Shown piece by piece: positions 20,530 to 32,196 of a stretch of DNA of 64,000 nucleotides. A program made the position numbers and the translations under genes. The DNA comes from Apodemus sylvaticus (lineage: Eukaryota > Chordata > Mammalia > Rodentia > Muridae): assembly GCF_947179515.1 (NCBI RefSeq), contig NC_067478.1:23614266-23678265 (forward strand), written 5' to 3'. How positions within the stretch are numbered: position 1 is the first letter of the stretch; each line of letters begins with the position of its first letter. The notes under the pieces were generated by a model. It was not told the DNA's origin. It saw nothing but the letters and a program-made list of their open reading frames with translations, and ran no database searches.

Positions 20530-23325
20530 TGGCAGGATATTTTTAAAATGATGAAAATTAGATCAACAGCCAACCATTTAATAGAAATATGTTTGATATT
20601 TCAGTATATGGGAGACAATGAATGCTAACCTAGAATTCTATATCTAGCAAAAATATCTTTCATAATGCCATTGTTTGAAGGAAAAAGAATCAAGTCTAGG
20701 CCTGTATGACCCTGATCTTGTCTGATCTAGTCAAAAGAAAAAAATCTGAGAATTTATTATGGGAAACTCAGCTGTAAAATTGGAAATAACATTGTCTTAG
20801 AGAGAGGCGTGGAGATAAAGGAATAATGGAGCACATTGAAAATGATGTAGGTCAATAGAAATTAACACTGACTATTAAATACTTACACCTTGTTATTATA
20901 TTTAAAATATAGAGGTGATTGGAATGCATAGCAGCAGCGGTATGTAATAAGTCAGGAGGGTATGTAAATGGGACCAGAGAATTTTAATGACCTTGTATTG
21001 CCTAAGTAGATAGCAGAATACCTATTAATATCAGACACTTCAGACCTAAGGATGCATCAGGTGATTTCTAGTGTTACCATTATCATAATAAAGCCGTGTA
21101 TAATTTCCAACATAATACTGGGAAATGGAATCATAAAATAAAACAGAAGCTATTTTTTAAAGGTGGAAATGGATAGAAAAATGAACAGGTATGATAAATT
21201 TAACCCACATGTATCAGTAATTACATTAAAATCAATTAGCTAAAATTTTTAATTAAAAGTTATTCAAACAATAAAAAGTGAGAGTTATCTATATTCTGTT
21301 TATAAAGGATATGTGTAGGACACAAGAATAAAAAAGTTGAAAGTAAAAGAAAAGAACTGGCCAAAAGAAAGTCAATGTGATTATATTAGCATTGGAAAGA
21401 GTGGATGGACCTTAAGTCAAATCACCAATGGAGCTGAAGAACATTGTAGAATAATAAAATGATTAACTTGAAATCAAACATTTATTCTACTTTTGAATGC
21501 ATTTAATAATATAGAACAAAGTTATAATATAAAAAATTTATGGAACTACAATGAGAAGAGAGTCCATATCTGAGAAGAAAGTGATATCTGAGTAACTAAT
21601 CTCCAAAAACGGACAAAATTTGAACAAAGTTTTAGGAGCTAGGAAGGTGAATAGGCACCCTGTCCACCTTCTTTGGGACTGGACATGCTCTTAAAGCATC
21701 CAAAGGAATATTTGTAAAACTTGGCCATACTTTGGCCTATAAAGCAAATCTTAATAGACCTCAAAGCACTGACTAAATCAGTCTTACAATAACAAAATAT
21801 TAAGCTCAAAATTAATTTAAAAACTATGTCTATAAAACCCATAATTGTCTCAAGGATAATTTATTTTGTAATCCACTTTTATTTTGTAGAGTTAAGTAAT
21901 ATATTTCTAAATAATTCATAGATAAAATTATAGTGTAAACTGCATGTTGTCATTAAAAAGATAAGAAAGCTCTCAAATCATTGACTTAACCTTACTCTGA
22001 AGAAACAAAAAAAAATGAGTAGAGGAAACTCACTATGAAGAAAGAGAACAGAAATAAATAAAACAGAACAGAAGAAGTCTGTGAACCCAGGAGTTAGTAT
22101 GTCAGGTCTGGAGATGAGGTTCAGTTGGTAGAATGCTCACTTAGCATGCATGGAGGCCTGGGTTCAATCCCTAGCACTATGTAAACCTCGTGAGGCAGCT
22201 CATACCTGTAATCCTGACACTAATGAGATGAAGACAGGAGAATCAGAAGCTCAAAGTTGACCTCAGATATATAGGGAATTTGAAGACAGCTTGGGAAGGC
22301 TTGTACTTTATAGAAATCCTTTTAATTCACAAACATTAGGCTAACCAAGAGTAGGGAAGCCTCAAATCACTAAAATCAGGAATGAGTTATCATGAACTAT
22401 ATGCCAATAAAAGTAACTATAATGGACTGCTGTGAACTTAAATTTATATAATGTTATGAGATAGGTAAATTTGTAGATGGCAAAGATGAGTGAAATGGAT
22501 ATAAGAAGAAATAGAAAGTCTCTCAATAGACTAATAATAAATGAAATTACAGTTCCATTAGATAATGAAAACATAATAGGAGTAATTTAACATAAAAAGT
22601 GTGTGACTTACTCTGAAAACAATGCACTCACTATTAAAAGCTATTAAATAAGACTATCAAAAAGCATCTCATGTATATTAGCTGTTTATGTGGAAGATGA
22701 AAAATGCTAATACTCATCAATACTCACACATATAAGAAGCAGAACAAACTCAGTGCAAAGAAAGAACAGAAATTCCATCTGACTTCTTTGTGGAAATACA
22801 AGAGCTTATTTTAAAATTCAGATGGAAATTTAAGGGTTTGAAGCTAGCCAAAATTTACTGACAATGTATAAACTTCAGGAAAACCCATGTTTCAAGCCAT
22901 ACTAATAATACAACAACCAAAATAAGGTAATGTTGGCATAAGAAGAGGCATATCAATAAATAGAATAAAATTGAGAGGCCAAGAAAAAAAAGTTAAATAA
23001 ATAATGGTGCGTTGGTTTTCAATATGAGTGTTTAGACAATTCTTTTGGGGGGGGGGAAATCAATAAACATTGATTGGATAATTAGATATCAACATGTTAA
23101 AGAATGAAGTTTTATCCCTTCTTTATACCAGATACAAAAATTAGGTAAAATGGATCATTGGTTTAAATATAAAAGTCAAAAAAATGATAGAGGAAAAGAT
23201 TTGTGATTTGGAATTGGTAATACTTTCTTGGTTATGAAACCAGAAACACAAATAACCAAGAAGAAAGATAAATTTAACTTCATTAAAATTAAAAATAATT
23301 GTACTGCAAAAGTGTTATATAGGGT
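20530..23325 (+). mobile_element. Ancient L1 (ORF1 C-term through ORF2), decayed
   Basis: A very diverged plus-strand L1 identified by block order. An ORF1 C-terminal block (aacctagaattctatatcta, 20628-20647) matches the conserved QPRILYP codons. The ORF2 endonuclease part lies at about 21200-21500 and just after (for example tataaagcaaatcttaatag, 21739-21758). The thumb and C-terminal part lies at about 22740-23325 (for example aaaattcagatggaaattta). The reverse-transcriptase core is largely missing. Stops and indels fill all frames. An ID_B1 is inserted at about 22105-22310. Confidence 0.65.
22105..22310 (+). mobile_element. ID_B1 (B4-type) SINE inside the old L1
   Basis: A tRNA-like head (gatgaggttcagttggtaga, tgcatggaggcctgggttca, atccctagcac) is followed by a B1-like body (catacctgtaatcctgacac, agaagctcaaagttgacctc). 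This is the ID+B1 dimer layout. It interrupts old L1 ORF2 sequence, so it is younger. Confidence 0.75.
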
Positions 23326-23700
23326 TCTCTAGGAATATAACCTATAGAGAGCACACTTGGTACTAAAAAGATGGGGGGGGGTTATTGGGCAGGCAGCAGT
23401 GCTTTTTCCACAAACTATTTATAATTGCATTGCCACTCAGTCTGAATGTGAGAGATCTGCTCCCCACTCTGGTTAATCCATTTTCCCACAACCACAATCA
23501 TAGCATGATAATCATAAGGGTAAAATAGCGACATGCATATCTTGGCAGTAAACAACAACTCTAATTGAACTTAAGACCCATCTGAGAAGTAGGAAACCAG
23601 GTCTAATATTGGAAACTTTACTAACTAATCAATCATAATAATGAAATTGTGGTTATCAGAGGAGAATCTATAACATCTACTTAATTAAACTAGCATAATC
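23326..23700. other. Unclassified, possibly repeat-derived
   Basis: Begins abruptly after L1 C-terminal sequence with tagggttctctaggaatata and contains a G run (23372-23380). The text acatgcatatcttggcagta followed by attgaacttaagacccatct feels repeat-like but I cannot name a family. No coding frame. Confidence 0.35.
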
Positions 23701-24173
23701 CCTAACAACAATATAAACAACAGAATACAAGAGATAGAAGAAAGAATTTCAGATGCCGAAGATACCATAGAAACCATTGACTCAACTGTCAAAGAAAATA
23801 CAAAATGCAAAAAGCTTGTATCCCAGAACATCCAGGAAATCCAGGATACAATGAGAAGACCAAACCTAAGGATTATAGGTATAGATGAGAGTGAAGATTT
23901 ACAACAGAAAGGGCCAGCAAATATCTTCAACAAAATTATGGAAGAAAACTTTCCTAACTTAAAGAGAGAGATGCCTATGAATATACAAGAAGCCTACAGA
24001 ACTCCAAACAGACTGGACCTGAGCAGAAATACCTCCCGTCACATAATAAGTGGGAAGGGGTGGGTGGGAGGACAGGGGGAGAAAAGGGGGCTTATGGGAC
24101 TTTCGGGGAGTGGGGGGCTAGAAAAGGGGAAATCATTTGAAATGTAAATAAAAAATATATCGAATTAAAAAAA
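23701..24173 (+). mobile_element. Internally deleted L1: ORF1 joined to 3' tail
   Basis: The plus strand encodes part of L1 ORF1p (23740-24049; MRRPNLRIIGIDESED, then NIFNKIMEENFPNLKREMP and MNIQEAYRTPNRLD). This is the end of the coiled coil and start of the RNA-binding domain. At 24049/24050 it passes directly into a murine L1 3'UTR and A tail (tatgggactttcggggagtg, aatgtaaataaaaaatatat; ends 24173). About 5 kb of L1, including the ORF1 C-terminus and all of ORF2, is absent. The frame stays open across the join by chance. Flanking ttaatta 7-mers may be remnants of a target duplication. Confidence 0.85.
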
Positions 24174-24189
24174 GTTAATTATATTATAC

Positions 24190-24745
24190 TTCTCAAAAGA
24201 AGAAAGGACAAATATTATGCCATTTAGCATTATTTTAGAGGGACTAGAAAATGCAGTAAAACAAGAAAAGTGGGCATACACACTGGAAAGGAAGAGGTAA
24301 AATTATTATTTGGAGGTAGAATAATTCCTTGCCTAAAATCCCAAGAAAAACAAACAAAATTCAATAGAACTACTAATAAGTTCAGAAAGGAACCTGGTTA
24401 TAAAAGCAACATGCAAAACCAGCAGTTTTATTGTAAATTAGCAATAATGACACGGACAAAGCATTTCACAAAGAAAGACATTATATACGTCCCCAACATA
24501 TGTAGCTGTGGATCTAATGGAAAATATACAGGATTCACATAAAAGAAAATAAAATTCACTGGAAAAAAAAAAACACAAAAAGAGCTCATCATGATTTGAG
24601 AGTAAAAGATTCAACGTTTTAAGGATAATAATTATTCAGAGACTTGATTGGTAAGTAAATATCAATCAAGGATTATTATAAAAAGTATCTAAGGAGAAAA
24701 TATACACAGAGGAAAAGAAATTTGAGACGAACAATAAAGGGGCAT
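24190..24745 (+). mobile_element. Ancient L1 ORF2 reverse-transcriptase fragment
   Basis: Decayed plus-strand ORF2 sequence: tagagggactagaaaatgca, attggaaaggaagaggt-like text (cactggaaaggaagaggtaa), then a region equal to the palm/thumb (gttataaaagcaacatgcaa). It lies downstream of the C-terminal part at 22740-23325, so it is out of normal order. It is either a second fragment or a rearrangement. Confidence 0.5.
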
Positions 24746-24834
24746 TGGCCTGCCATATGTTGACACATTCCATTATGTCCTACCTATTTAAACACTTGTA
24801 TTGACACTAAAGTATACGTTAAATAGAATAACCC

Positions 24835-25150
24835 AAGGACAAATCAGGGGACGTTGCCGTTAAGTACTTTTCCCACTTCTTCTGTGAGCGTCACATTGAA
24901 CTTGACTCCGCTGTCAGCAGCATGAAGAAACAGTGATTCAAGTGGAATGACATTGCCACAGTCCCTGATCAGCGCACACAGTAGCCGGGGAATCAGCTCT
25001 GTGGTTTGTATTAGTGTTGCTAGAGACCGATGAGACTCCAAGTTCAAAGTCCTGACCAAAGCAAATCTTGACCGAAAAGAAAGACAGGAAGAGTGTCCCT
25101 GCCTCAGACTATCAACACTCAGCAAAGTCCACCCAGGCATGAGTTCTCTG
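24835..25150 (-). pseudogene. Unrecognised 98-codon frame, possible pseudogene or 3' exon
   Basis: A minus-strand frame (24844-25140) of balanced composition, with CpGs retained (agcgcac, agccggg), unlike the AT-rich L1 on its left. The product includes LIRDCGNVIPLESLFLHAAD and no motif I know. The right end abuts LTR sequence near 25157, the left end old L1. It could be a fragment of a processed pseudogene, a terminal exon or chance. Confidence 0.25.
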
Positions 25151-25179
25151 TTAAATGTTCACCATGGTATCCAGATGGA

Positions 25180-25435
25180 TAGATGCATGGAGCCATGCAG
25201 GTAAACACTATGCTGGAGAAGGAGCTGAGAATTTTACATATGGATTCACAGGCAGCAGGAAGAGTTTGACACTGGCCCTGGCTGGAGCTTCTGAAACTTC
25301 AGATTCCACCCCCACTGACACACTTACTCCAACAAGGCCACAGCCACCCCAACAGGGCCTTGTGTCCTAATCCTTTCAAGTAATGCCACTCCCTATGAGC
25401 CTATGGGGCCATGTTCATTCAAACCACCACAAGTA
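25180..25435 (-). mobile_element. MaLR/ERVL-class LTR, 3'-truncated
   Basis: The minus strand starts TGTGGTGGTTTGAATG at about 25431 and continues through the reverse of actccaacaaggccacagcc and the gctgagaattttacat block. It belongs to the LTR class of 18589-18936. The 3' part of the LTR is missing at the left. Confidence 0.6.
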
Positions 25436-25509
25436 TCATGCAAAGTGGTTAACACTAGCTTTATCAAAATAAAACAAACAAAACGAAGTAAAATCTCCCA
25501 AGACCATTC

Positions 25510-25735
25510 TTTTATAAAATTGAATTTTATTTATCTTTATCTGTATGTGGTCCACTTGTCAGTACCTCATGTGCATACCAGTGTCTGCAGAAATCAAAAG
25601 GCAGCATCCGAGTCCCTGAACCTAGAGTTACAGGTGGTTGTGAACTGCTATGTGGGTGTTCAGAGCTAGACCTGGGTCCTCTGCAAGCATAGTCAATGGT
25701 TTTAACCACTGGGCCATCCTGTGGCCCCTGTGCTC
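25510..25735 (-). mobile_element. B3 SINE
   Basis: On the minus strand: a head complementary to actgggccatcctgtggccc (about 25712-25731), then the reverse of tagacctgggtcctctgcaa, tacaggtggttgtgaactgc and caaaaggcagcatccgagtc. The tail is T-rich on the plus strand (25510-25530). Confidence 0.8.
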
Positions 25736-26402
25736 CCTTTTCCAAAGGTTTTAATTCAAAGGCAGTAATGTATTCTTCATCACATGCTAGTACAGTTATT
25801 TTAATACAGATTCCTTCCATAATAAGATAAGTTAGCATATGACCGAACATTTAAAATTACCATTAAAAGAATAGACTTTTACTAGATAGGTGAACTGATT
25901 ATTCACATTGTGGAGTTATATTAGTCTTTGTTCAAAATTAAGCCTAGATAGATTAGAAATGTATGTAAAAGCAAGAGTTTAAAAATCAGAGAAAACATTT
26001 TTATTGTATTTGAATGTTATACTATAGGGTTTCACTGTAGAAAGCAGAGACCACACTGGCAGTTACAAGCAGAAAATATTTGTGTGTTTTTCTCTATGCT
26101 GCAGTAAAACACAGAACCTCATGCTTACTAAGTAAGTGCTGTGAGATACATTTCAGGATACTGAAAAGAATTTACGTCTGAGAGCTAATTGTTCCTAGGG
26201 TCTATAGAAGGGATGGGAGGACAGGACTGAATATTCAGAAGCACGCCTCTCAGAAAACAGAAACTGCCAATAACTGACTATCTCAGCTGAGACCTCAAGG
26301 AGGGAAGCTGCCTCTATTGTCCAAGAGCAGATGAGTGCCCATCCCTGCCCATCATGACTGCACAGCCTGGCTTCCAAACCTTTCCGGAGAATCCATAGAA
26401 CC
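25736..26402. other. Unassigned sequence
   Basis: No repeat or gene recognised. Confidence 0.4.
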
Positions 26403-26784
26403 TGTCTTAGTCAGGGTTTCTATTCATGCACAAAACATGGCCAAGAAGCAAGTTGGGAAAGAGAGGGTTTATTCAACTTATACTTCCATATTGCTGTTCA
26501 TCAACAAAAGGAAGTCAGGACTGGAACTCAAGCAGCTCGGGAAGCAGGAGCTGATGCAGAGGCCATGGAGGGATGTTCCTTACTGGCTTGCTTCCCCTGG
26601 CTTGCTCAGCTTGCTTTCTTATAGAACCCAGGACTACCAGCCCAGGGATGGCTCCACCCACAAGGGGACCTCCCCTTCCTTGATCACTAATTGAGAAAAT
26701 GGCTCCAATGTATCTCATGGAGGCATTTGCTCAAGGGAGGGTTGTTTCTCTGTGATAAAGAGACACACAAAACCAGCCAGCACA
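26403..26784 (-). mobile_element. Complete solo ERVL-class LTR with 5-bp duplication
   Basis: The minus strand runs from TGTGCTGGCTGGTTTTG (26784) to CCCTGACTAAGACA (26403), with TG...CA ends. Identical flanking pentamers GAACC (26398-26402 and 26785-26789) are the target-site duplication. Length is 382 bp. A tataag promoter-like motif and, towards its 3' end, an eroded AATAAA position are in LTR order. No interior or second LTR remains, so it is a solo LTR. A full L1 inserted immediately to its right. Confidence 0.85.
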
Positions 26785-26802
26785 GAACCTAAATCAGATT
26801 TT

Positions 26803-27070
26803 TCTTTTTTTATTATATATTTTTATTTTCTATATTCTTTGTTTACATTCCAAATGATTTCCCCTTTCCCAGTTCCCCTTTCCCCATATGTCCCATAAGC
26901 TTCCTTCTCTCCACCCATTCTCCAATCACCTGTCTCCCTTTTCTCTGTCCTTATATTCCCCTCCAATGCTAGATCAAGCCTTTCCAGAATCAAGACCCCC
27001 TCCTTACTTCTTCATGGGAGTCATTTGTTAAGCTAATTGTGCCTTGGGTATTCAGAGCTTCTGGGCTAAT
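26803..27070 (-). other. L1 3'UTR and tail
   Basis: On the minus strand this runs from the ORF2 end to the tail. The tail appears as TTTTTTATTATATATTTT on the plus strand near 26806, preceded by the complement of ttacattccaaatgatttcc. The G-rich 3'UTR stretch is C-rich on the plus strand. Confidence 0.9.
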
Positions 27071-30000
27071 TAATATCCACTTATCAGAGATTACATTCCA
27101 TGTGTATTCTTTTGTGATTGGGTTGCCACACTTAGGATAATATTTTCCAGATCCAACCATTTGCCTAAAATTTTCGTGAATTCATTGTTTTTAATTGCTG
27201 AGTAGTATTCCATTGTGTAAATATACCACATTTTCTGTATCCATTCATCCACTGAGGGACATCTGGGTTCTTTCCAGCCTCTGACTATTATAAATAAGGC
27301 TGTTATGAACATAATGGAGCATGTGTCTTTATTGCATGCTGGGGAATCCTTTGGGTATACGCCCAGGAGAGGTATAGCAGGTTCCTCTGGAAGTGTCATG
27401 TCCAGTTTTCTGAGGAACCGCCAGACTGATTTCCAAAGTGGTTGTACCATCTTACAACCCCACCAGCAGTGGAGGAGTGTTCCTCTTTCCACATCCTCGC
27501 CAACACCTGCTGTCTCCTAAGTTTTTGACCTTAGCCATTCTGACTGGTGTGAGGTGAAATCTCAGGGTTGTTTTGATTTGCATTTCCCTAATGACTAATG
27601 ATGTTGAGTACTTCTTAAGGTGCCTATTGGCCATCTGAATTTCTTCAGGTGAAAATTCTTTGTTTATCTCTGTACCCCCTTTTTTAATAGGGTTATTTGG
27701 TATTCTGGAGTCTAACATCTTGAGTTCTTTGTATATATTGGATATTAGCCCTCTATCAGATGTAGGGTTGGTGAAAATCTTTTCCCAATTTGTTGGTTGC
27801 CATTTTGTCCTTTTGATGGTGTCCTTTGCCTTACAGAAACTTTGTAATTTTATGAGGTCCCATTTGTCAATTCTTGATTTTAGAGCATAAGCTATTGGAG
27901 TTCTGTTCAGGAACTTTTCCCCTGTGCCCATGACCTCAAGGGTTTTCCCCAGTTTCTTTTCTATTAGTTTCAGTGTGTCTGGTTTTATGTGGAGGTCCTT
28001 GATCCACTTGGAGTTGAGTTTAGTTCAAGGAGATAAGAATGGATCAATTTGCATTCTTCTGCACAATGACCTCCAGTTGAACCAGCACCATTTGTTGAAA
28101 AGGCTATCTTTTTTCCACTGGATTTTTTTCAGCTCCTTTGTCGAAGATCAAGTGACCATAGGTGTTTAGATTCATTTCTGGGTCTTCAATTCTATTCCAT
28201 TGGTCCACTTGCCTGTCACTGTGCCAATACCATGCAGTTTTTAACACTATTGCTCTGTAGTATTGCTTTAGGTCTGGGATACTGATTCCCCCAGAAGTTC
28301 TTTTACTGTTGAGAATAGTTTTAGCTATCCTGGGTTTTTTGTTATTCCAGATGAATTTGAGAATTGCTTTTTCTAACTCTGTGAAGAACTGAGTTGGGAC
28401 TTTGATGGGGATTGCATTGAATCTGTAGATTGCTTTTGACAAGATGGCCATTTTAACTATATTAATCCTGCCAATCCACGAGCATGGAAGATTTTTCCAT
28501 TTTCTGAGGTCTTCTTCGATTTCTTTCTTCAGAGACCTGAAGTTCTTGCCATATAGAACATATCTTTCACCTGTTTGGTTAGAGTCACACCAAGATACTT
28601 CATATTGTTTGTGGCTATTGTGAAGGGTGTCATTTCCCTAACTTCTTTCTCAGCCTACTTATCCTTTGAGTATAGGAAGTCAACTGATTTGCTTGAGTTG
28701 ATTTTATAACCAGCCACTTTGCTGAAGTTGCTTATCAGGAGTTCCCTGGTGGAGTTTTTCCGGTCACTTAAGTAGACTATCATGTCATCTTCAAATAGTG
28801 ATAATTTGACTTCTTCCTCTCCAATTTGTATCCCCTTGACCTCCTTATGTTGTCTAATTGCTCTAGTTAGAACTTCAAGTACTATATTGAAAAGATATGG
28901 AGAGAGAGGACAGCCTTGTCTAGTCCCCGATTTTAGTGGGATTGCTTCAAGTTTTTCTCCATTTAGTTTGATGTTGGCTACCAGTTTGCTGTATATTGCT
29001 TTAACTATGTTTAGGTATGGGCCTTGAATTCCTGTTCTTTCCAAAACTTTTAGCATGAAAGGATGCTGAATTTTGTCAAATGCTTTTTCAGCATCTAATG
29101 AAATGATCATGTGGTTTTTTCCTTTGAGTTTGTTCATGTAGTGGATTGCATTGATGGGTTTCGTTATATTGAACCATCCCTGCATCCCTGGGATGAAGCT
29201 TACTTGATCATGATGGATGATCGTTTTGATGTGTTTTTGGATTCAGTTGGCAAGAATTTTATTAAGTTTTTTTGCATCGATATTCATAAGGGAAATGAGC
29301 CTGAAGTTCTCTTTCTTTGTTGGATCTTTGTGTGGTTTTGTTATCAGCGTAATTGTGGCTTCCTAGAACAAGTTTCTATTTTGTTTCTGTTTCTATTTTG
29401 TGGAATAGTTTGAAGAGTATTGGTGTTAGGTCTTCTATGAAGGTCTAATAGAATTCTGCACTGAAGCCATCTGGTCCCGTGCTTTTTTTGGTTGGGAGAC
29501 TTTCTATGACCCCTTTTATTTCGTTAGGGGTTATGGGACTATTTAGATGATCTATTTGATCCTGATTTAATTTTGGTGTCTGATATCTGTCTAGGAAACT
29601 GTCCATTTCCTCCAGATTCTCCAGTTGTTTTGAGCATAGGCTTTTGTAGTAGGATCTAATGATTTTTTTGAATTTCCTCAGTTTCTGTTGTTATATCTCT
29701 CTTTTCATTTTTAAGTATGTTAATCTGGATACTGTCTATGTGCCCTTTGGTTAGTCTGGCTAAGGGTTTATCTATCTTGTTGATTTTCTCAAAGAACCAG
29801 CTTCTGATTTTGTTGATTCTTTGTGTGGTTCTCTTTGTTTCTACTAGATTGATTTCTGCCCTGAGTTTGATGATTTCCTGCCTTCTACTCCTCCTGGGTG
29901 AAATAGCTTCTTTTTGTTCCAGGGCTTTCAGGTGTGTCCTTAAGCTGATAGTGTATGCTCTCTCCATTTTCTTTTTGGAGGCACTCAAGGCTATGAATTT

Positions 30001-30342
30001 TCTTCTTAGCACTGTTTTCATTGTGTCCCATAGATTTGGGTATGTTGTGTTTTCATTTTCATATTCTAAAAAGTCTTTGATTTCTTTCTGTATTTCTTCC
30101 TTGGACAAGGCATCATTGAGTAGAATATTGTTCAGTTTCCATGTGTATGTGGGCTTTCTGTTGTTTTTGTTGCTATTGAAGACTACTTTTACTCCATAGT
30201 GATCTGATAGGAGGCATGGGATTATTTTGATCTTTTTTATATTTGTTGAGGTCAGTCTTGTGACCAATTATATGATCGATTTTGGAGAAGGTACCGTGAG
30301 GTGCTGAGAAAAAGGTATATTCCTTTGCTTTAGGATAAAATG

Positions 30343-30382
<40 letters not shown>

Positions 30383-30915
30383 GTTAAATCTAATTGGTCT
30401 AAAGCTTCTATAAGTTTCACTGTGTCCCTTTTCGCTTTCTGTTTTCCTGATCGGTCCATTGAGCGAAGTGCAGTGTTGAAGTCACCCACAATTATTTTGT
30501 TAGGTGCAATGTGTGCTTTGAGCTTTAGTAAAGTTTCTTTTATGAATGTGGGTGCCCTTGCATTTGGAGCATAGATGTTCAGGATTGAGGGTTCTTCTTG
30601 GTGTATTTTTCCTTTCACTAGCAAGAAGTGCCCCTCAGAGTATTTTTTGATGACTTTAGGTTGAAAGTGAATTTTATCTGATATTAAAATGGCTACTCCA
30701 GCTTGTTTCCTGAGACCATTTGCTTGTAAAATTGCCTTCCAGCCTTTTACTGTAAGGTAATGTTTGTCTTTGACACAGAGGTGTGTTTCCTGTTTGCAGC
30801 AAGATGTAGGGTCCTGTTTACATATCCACTCCGTTAGTCTATGTCTTTTTATTGGGGCACTGAGCCCATTGATGTTAAGAGATATTAAGGAATAGTGATT
30901 GTTACTTCCTGTCAT
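27071..30915 (-). pseudogene. L1 ORF2 pseudogene (endonuclease/reverse transcriptase)
   Basis: ORF2p nicks target DNA and reverse-transcribes L1 RNA. The start at 30915 reads MTGSNNHYSLISLNINGLSA. The AP-endonuclease part contains VGDFNTALRSMDR, followed by a (TA)n tract at 30344-30380 that ends the frame. The reverse transcriptase (28655-29185) keeps both aspartates but reads FEDDMIVYL where FADDMIVYL is usual. The Cys-rich end contains LLHCWWGCKMVQPLWKSVW. Open pieces fall in different frames (30343-30915, 29656-30267, 28655-29185, 28104-28451, 27452-27931, 27091-27492), implying at least four frameshifts. A stop (TAA for the usual TAC) cuts the last few codons at 27091. Confidence 0.95.
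30344..30380. repeat. (TA)n microsatellite inside L1 ORF2
   Basis: 37 bp of pure TA sits in the endonuclease coding region, right after the LDLTDIY codons. The usual continuation (the YRTF region) is replaced by Ile-Tyr repeats and then a TAA. Confidence 0.97.
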
Positions 30916-30976
30916 TCTTGATGTTATTTTTAAATTTGATTGGTTATCTTCTTTTGGGTTTGATGAAAGAAAGTTA

Positions 30977-32196
30977 CTATCTTGCTTTTTCCAGGGTGAA
31001 GTTTCCCTCCTTGTATTGGTGTTTTCCTCCTATTATCCTTTGTAGGGCTGGGTTTGTGGAAAGACATTGGGTAAACTTGGTTTTGTCATGGAATATCTTA
31101 GTTTCTCCATCTATGGTGATTGAGAGTTTTGCTGGGTATAGTAGTTTTGGCTGACATTTGTATTCTCTTAGAGTCTGCATGAGATCTGCCCAGGATCTTC
31201 TAGTTTTCATAGTCTCTGGTGAGAAGTCTGGTGTAATTCTGATAGGTCTTCCTTTATATGTTACTTGGCCTTTTTCTCTTACTGCCTTTAATATTCTTTT
31301 TTTGTTTCGTACATTTGGGGTTTTGATTATTATGTGACAGGAGGTATTTCTGTTCTGGTCCAGTCTGTTTGGAGTTCTGTAGGCTTCTTGTATATTCATG
31401 GGCATCTCTCTCTTTAGGTTAGGGAAGTTTTCTTGCATAATTTTATTGAAGATATTTGCTGGCCCTTTAAGTTGTAAATCTTCACTCTCATCTATGCCTA
31501 TAATCCTTGGGTTTGGCCTTCTCATTGTGTCCTGGATTTCCTGGATGTTTTGGGTTATAAGCTTTTTGCATTTTGCATTTTCTTTAACTGTTGAGTCCAT
31601 GGTTTCTATGGTATCTTCAGCATCTGAGATTCTTTCTTCTATCTCTTGTATTCTGTTGTTGATATTTGCATCTATGGCCCCTGATTATTCCCAAGGTTTT
31701 CTATCTCCAAAGTTGTCTCCCTTTGAGATTTCTTAGTTGTTTCTACTTCTGATTTTAGATCCTGGATGGTTTTGCTTAGCTTCTTCACTTGCTTGTTTAT
31801 GTTTTCCTGTAATTCTTTAAGAGATTTTTGTGTTTCCTCTTTCATGACTTCAAACTGTTGACCAAAATTCTCCTGTATTTCTTTAAGTGATTTTTTTTTG
31901 CATTTCCTCCTTATTGGCTTCTGAATTCTCCTGAATTTCTTTCAATGTTTTTTGTGTTTCCCTTGTAAGGGCTTCTCACTTTTGATCCATTTTTCTCCTG
32001 AATTTCTTTAAGAGATTTATTTATGTCCTTCATGTGTTCCTGTAACAGCATCATGACCAGTGATTTTTAAATCCAAATCTTGTTTTTCTGGTGTGTTGGG
32101 GTATCCAGAACATGCTGCTAATGGAGAATTGGGTTCAGATGCTGCCATATTGCCTTGATTTCTGTTAGTAATGTTCCTATGTTTGCCTTTTGCCAT
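30977..32196 (-). pseudogene. L1 ORF1 pseudogene (RNA-binding protein)
   Basis: ORF1p is the L1 RNA chaperone: coiled coil, RRM, C-terminal domain. The ATG at 32196 reads MAKGKHRNITNRNQG. The coiled-coil part (about 32100-31650) is interrupted by stops and indels. From 31600 an open frame covers the RRM and C-terminal domain (GIDESEDLQLKGPANIFNKI, NIQEAYRTPNRLDQ, VREKGQVTYKGRPIRITPDF, ILLYPAKLSI-type core) to the stop at 30977. ORF2 begins 61 bp further on. The first half is not translatable as one frame, so it is a pseudogene. Confidence 0.92.

Noticed and set aside
20692..20733. Text resembling part of 5S rRNA (gatcttgtctgatctagtc)
   Set aside because: Only about 20 bases match, with no further 5S order on either side. 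It lies in decayed L1, so chance similarity is most likely.
26403..26784. First read as a hAT DNA transposon (URR1-type)
   Set aside because: TG...CA ends, a 5-bp duplication and R-U5 order fit an ERVL-class LTR better than hAT ends with 8-bp duplications.
29717..30199. 160-codon plus-strand frame
   Set aside because: Antisense shadow of L1 ORF2, not an independent gene.
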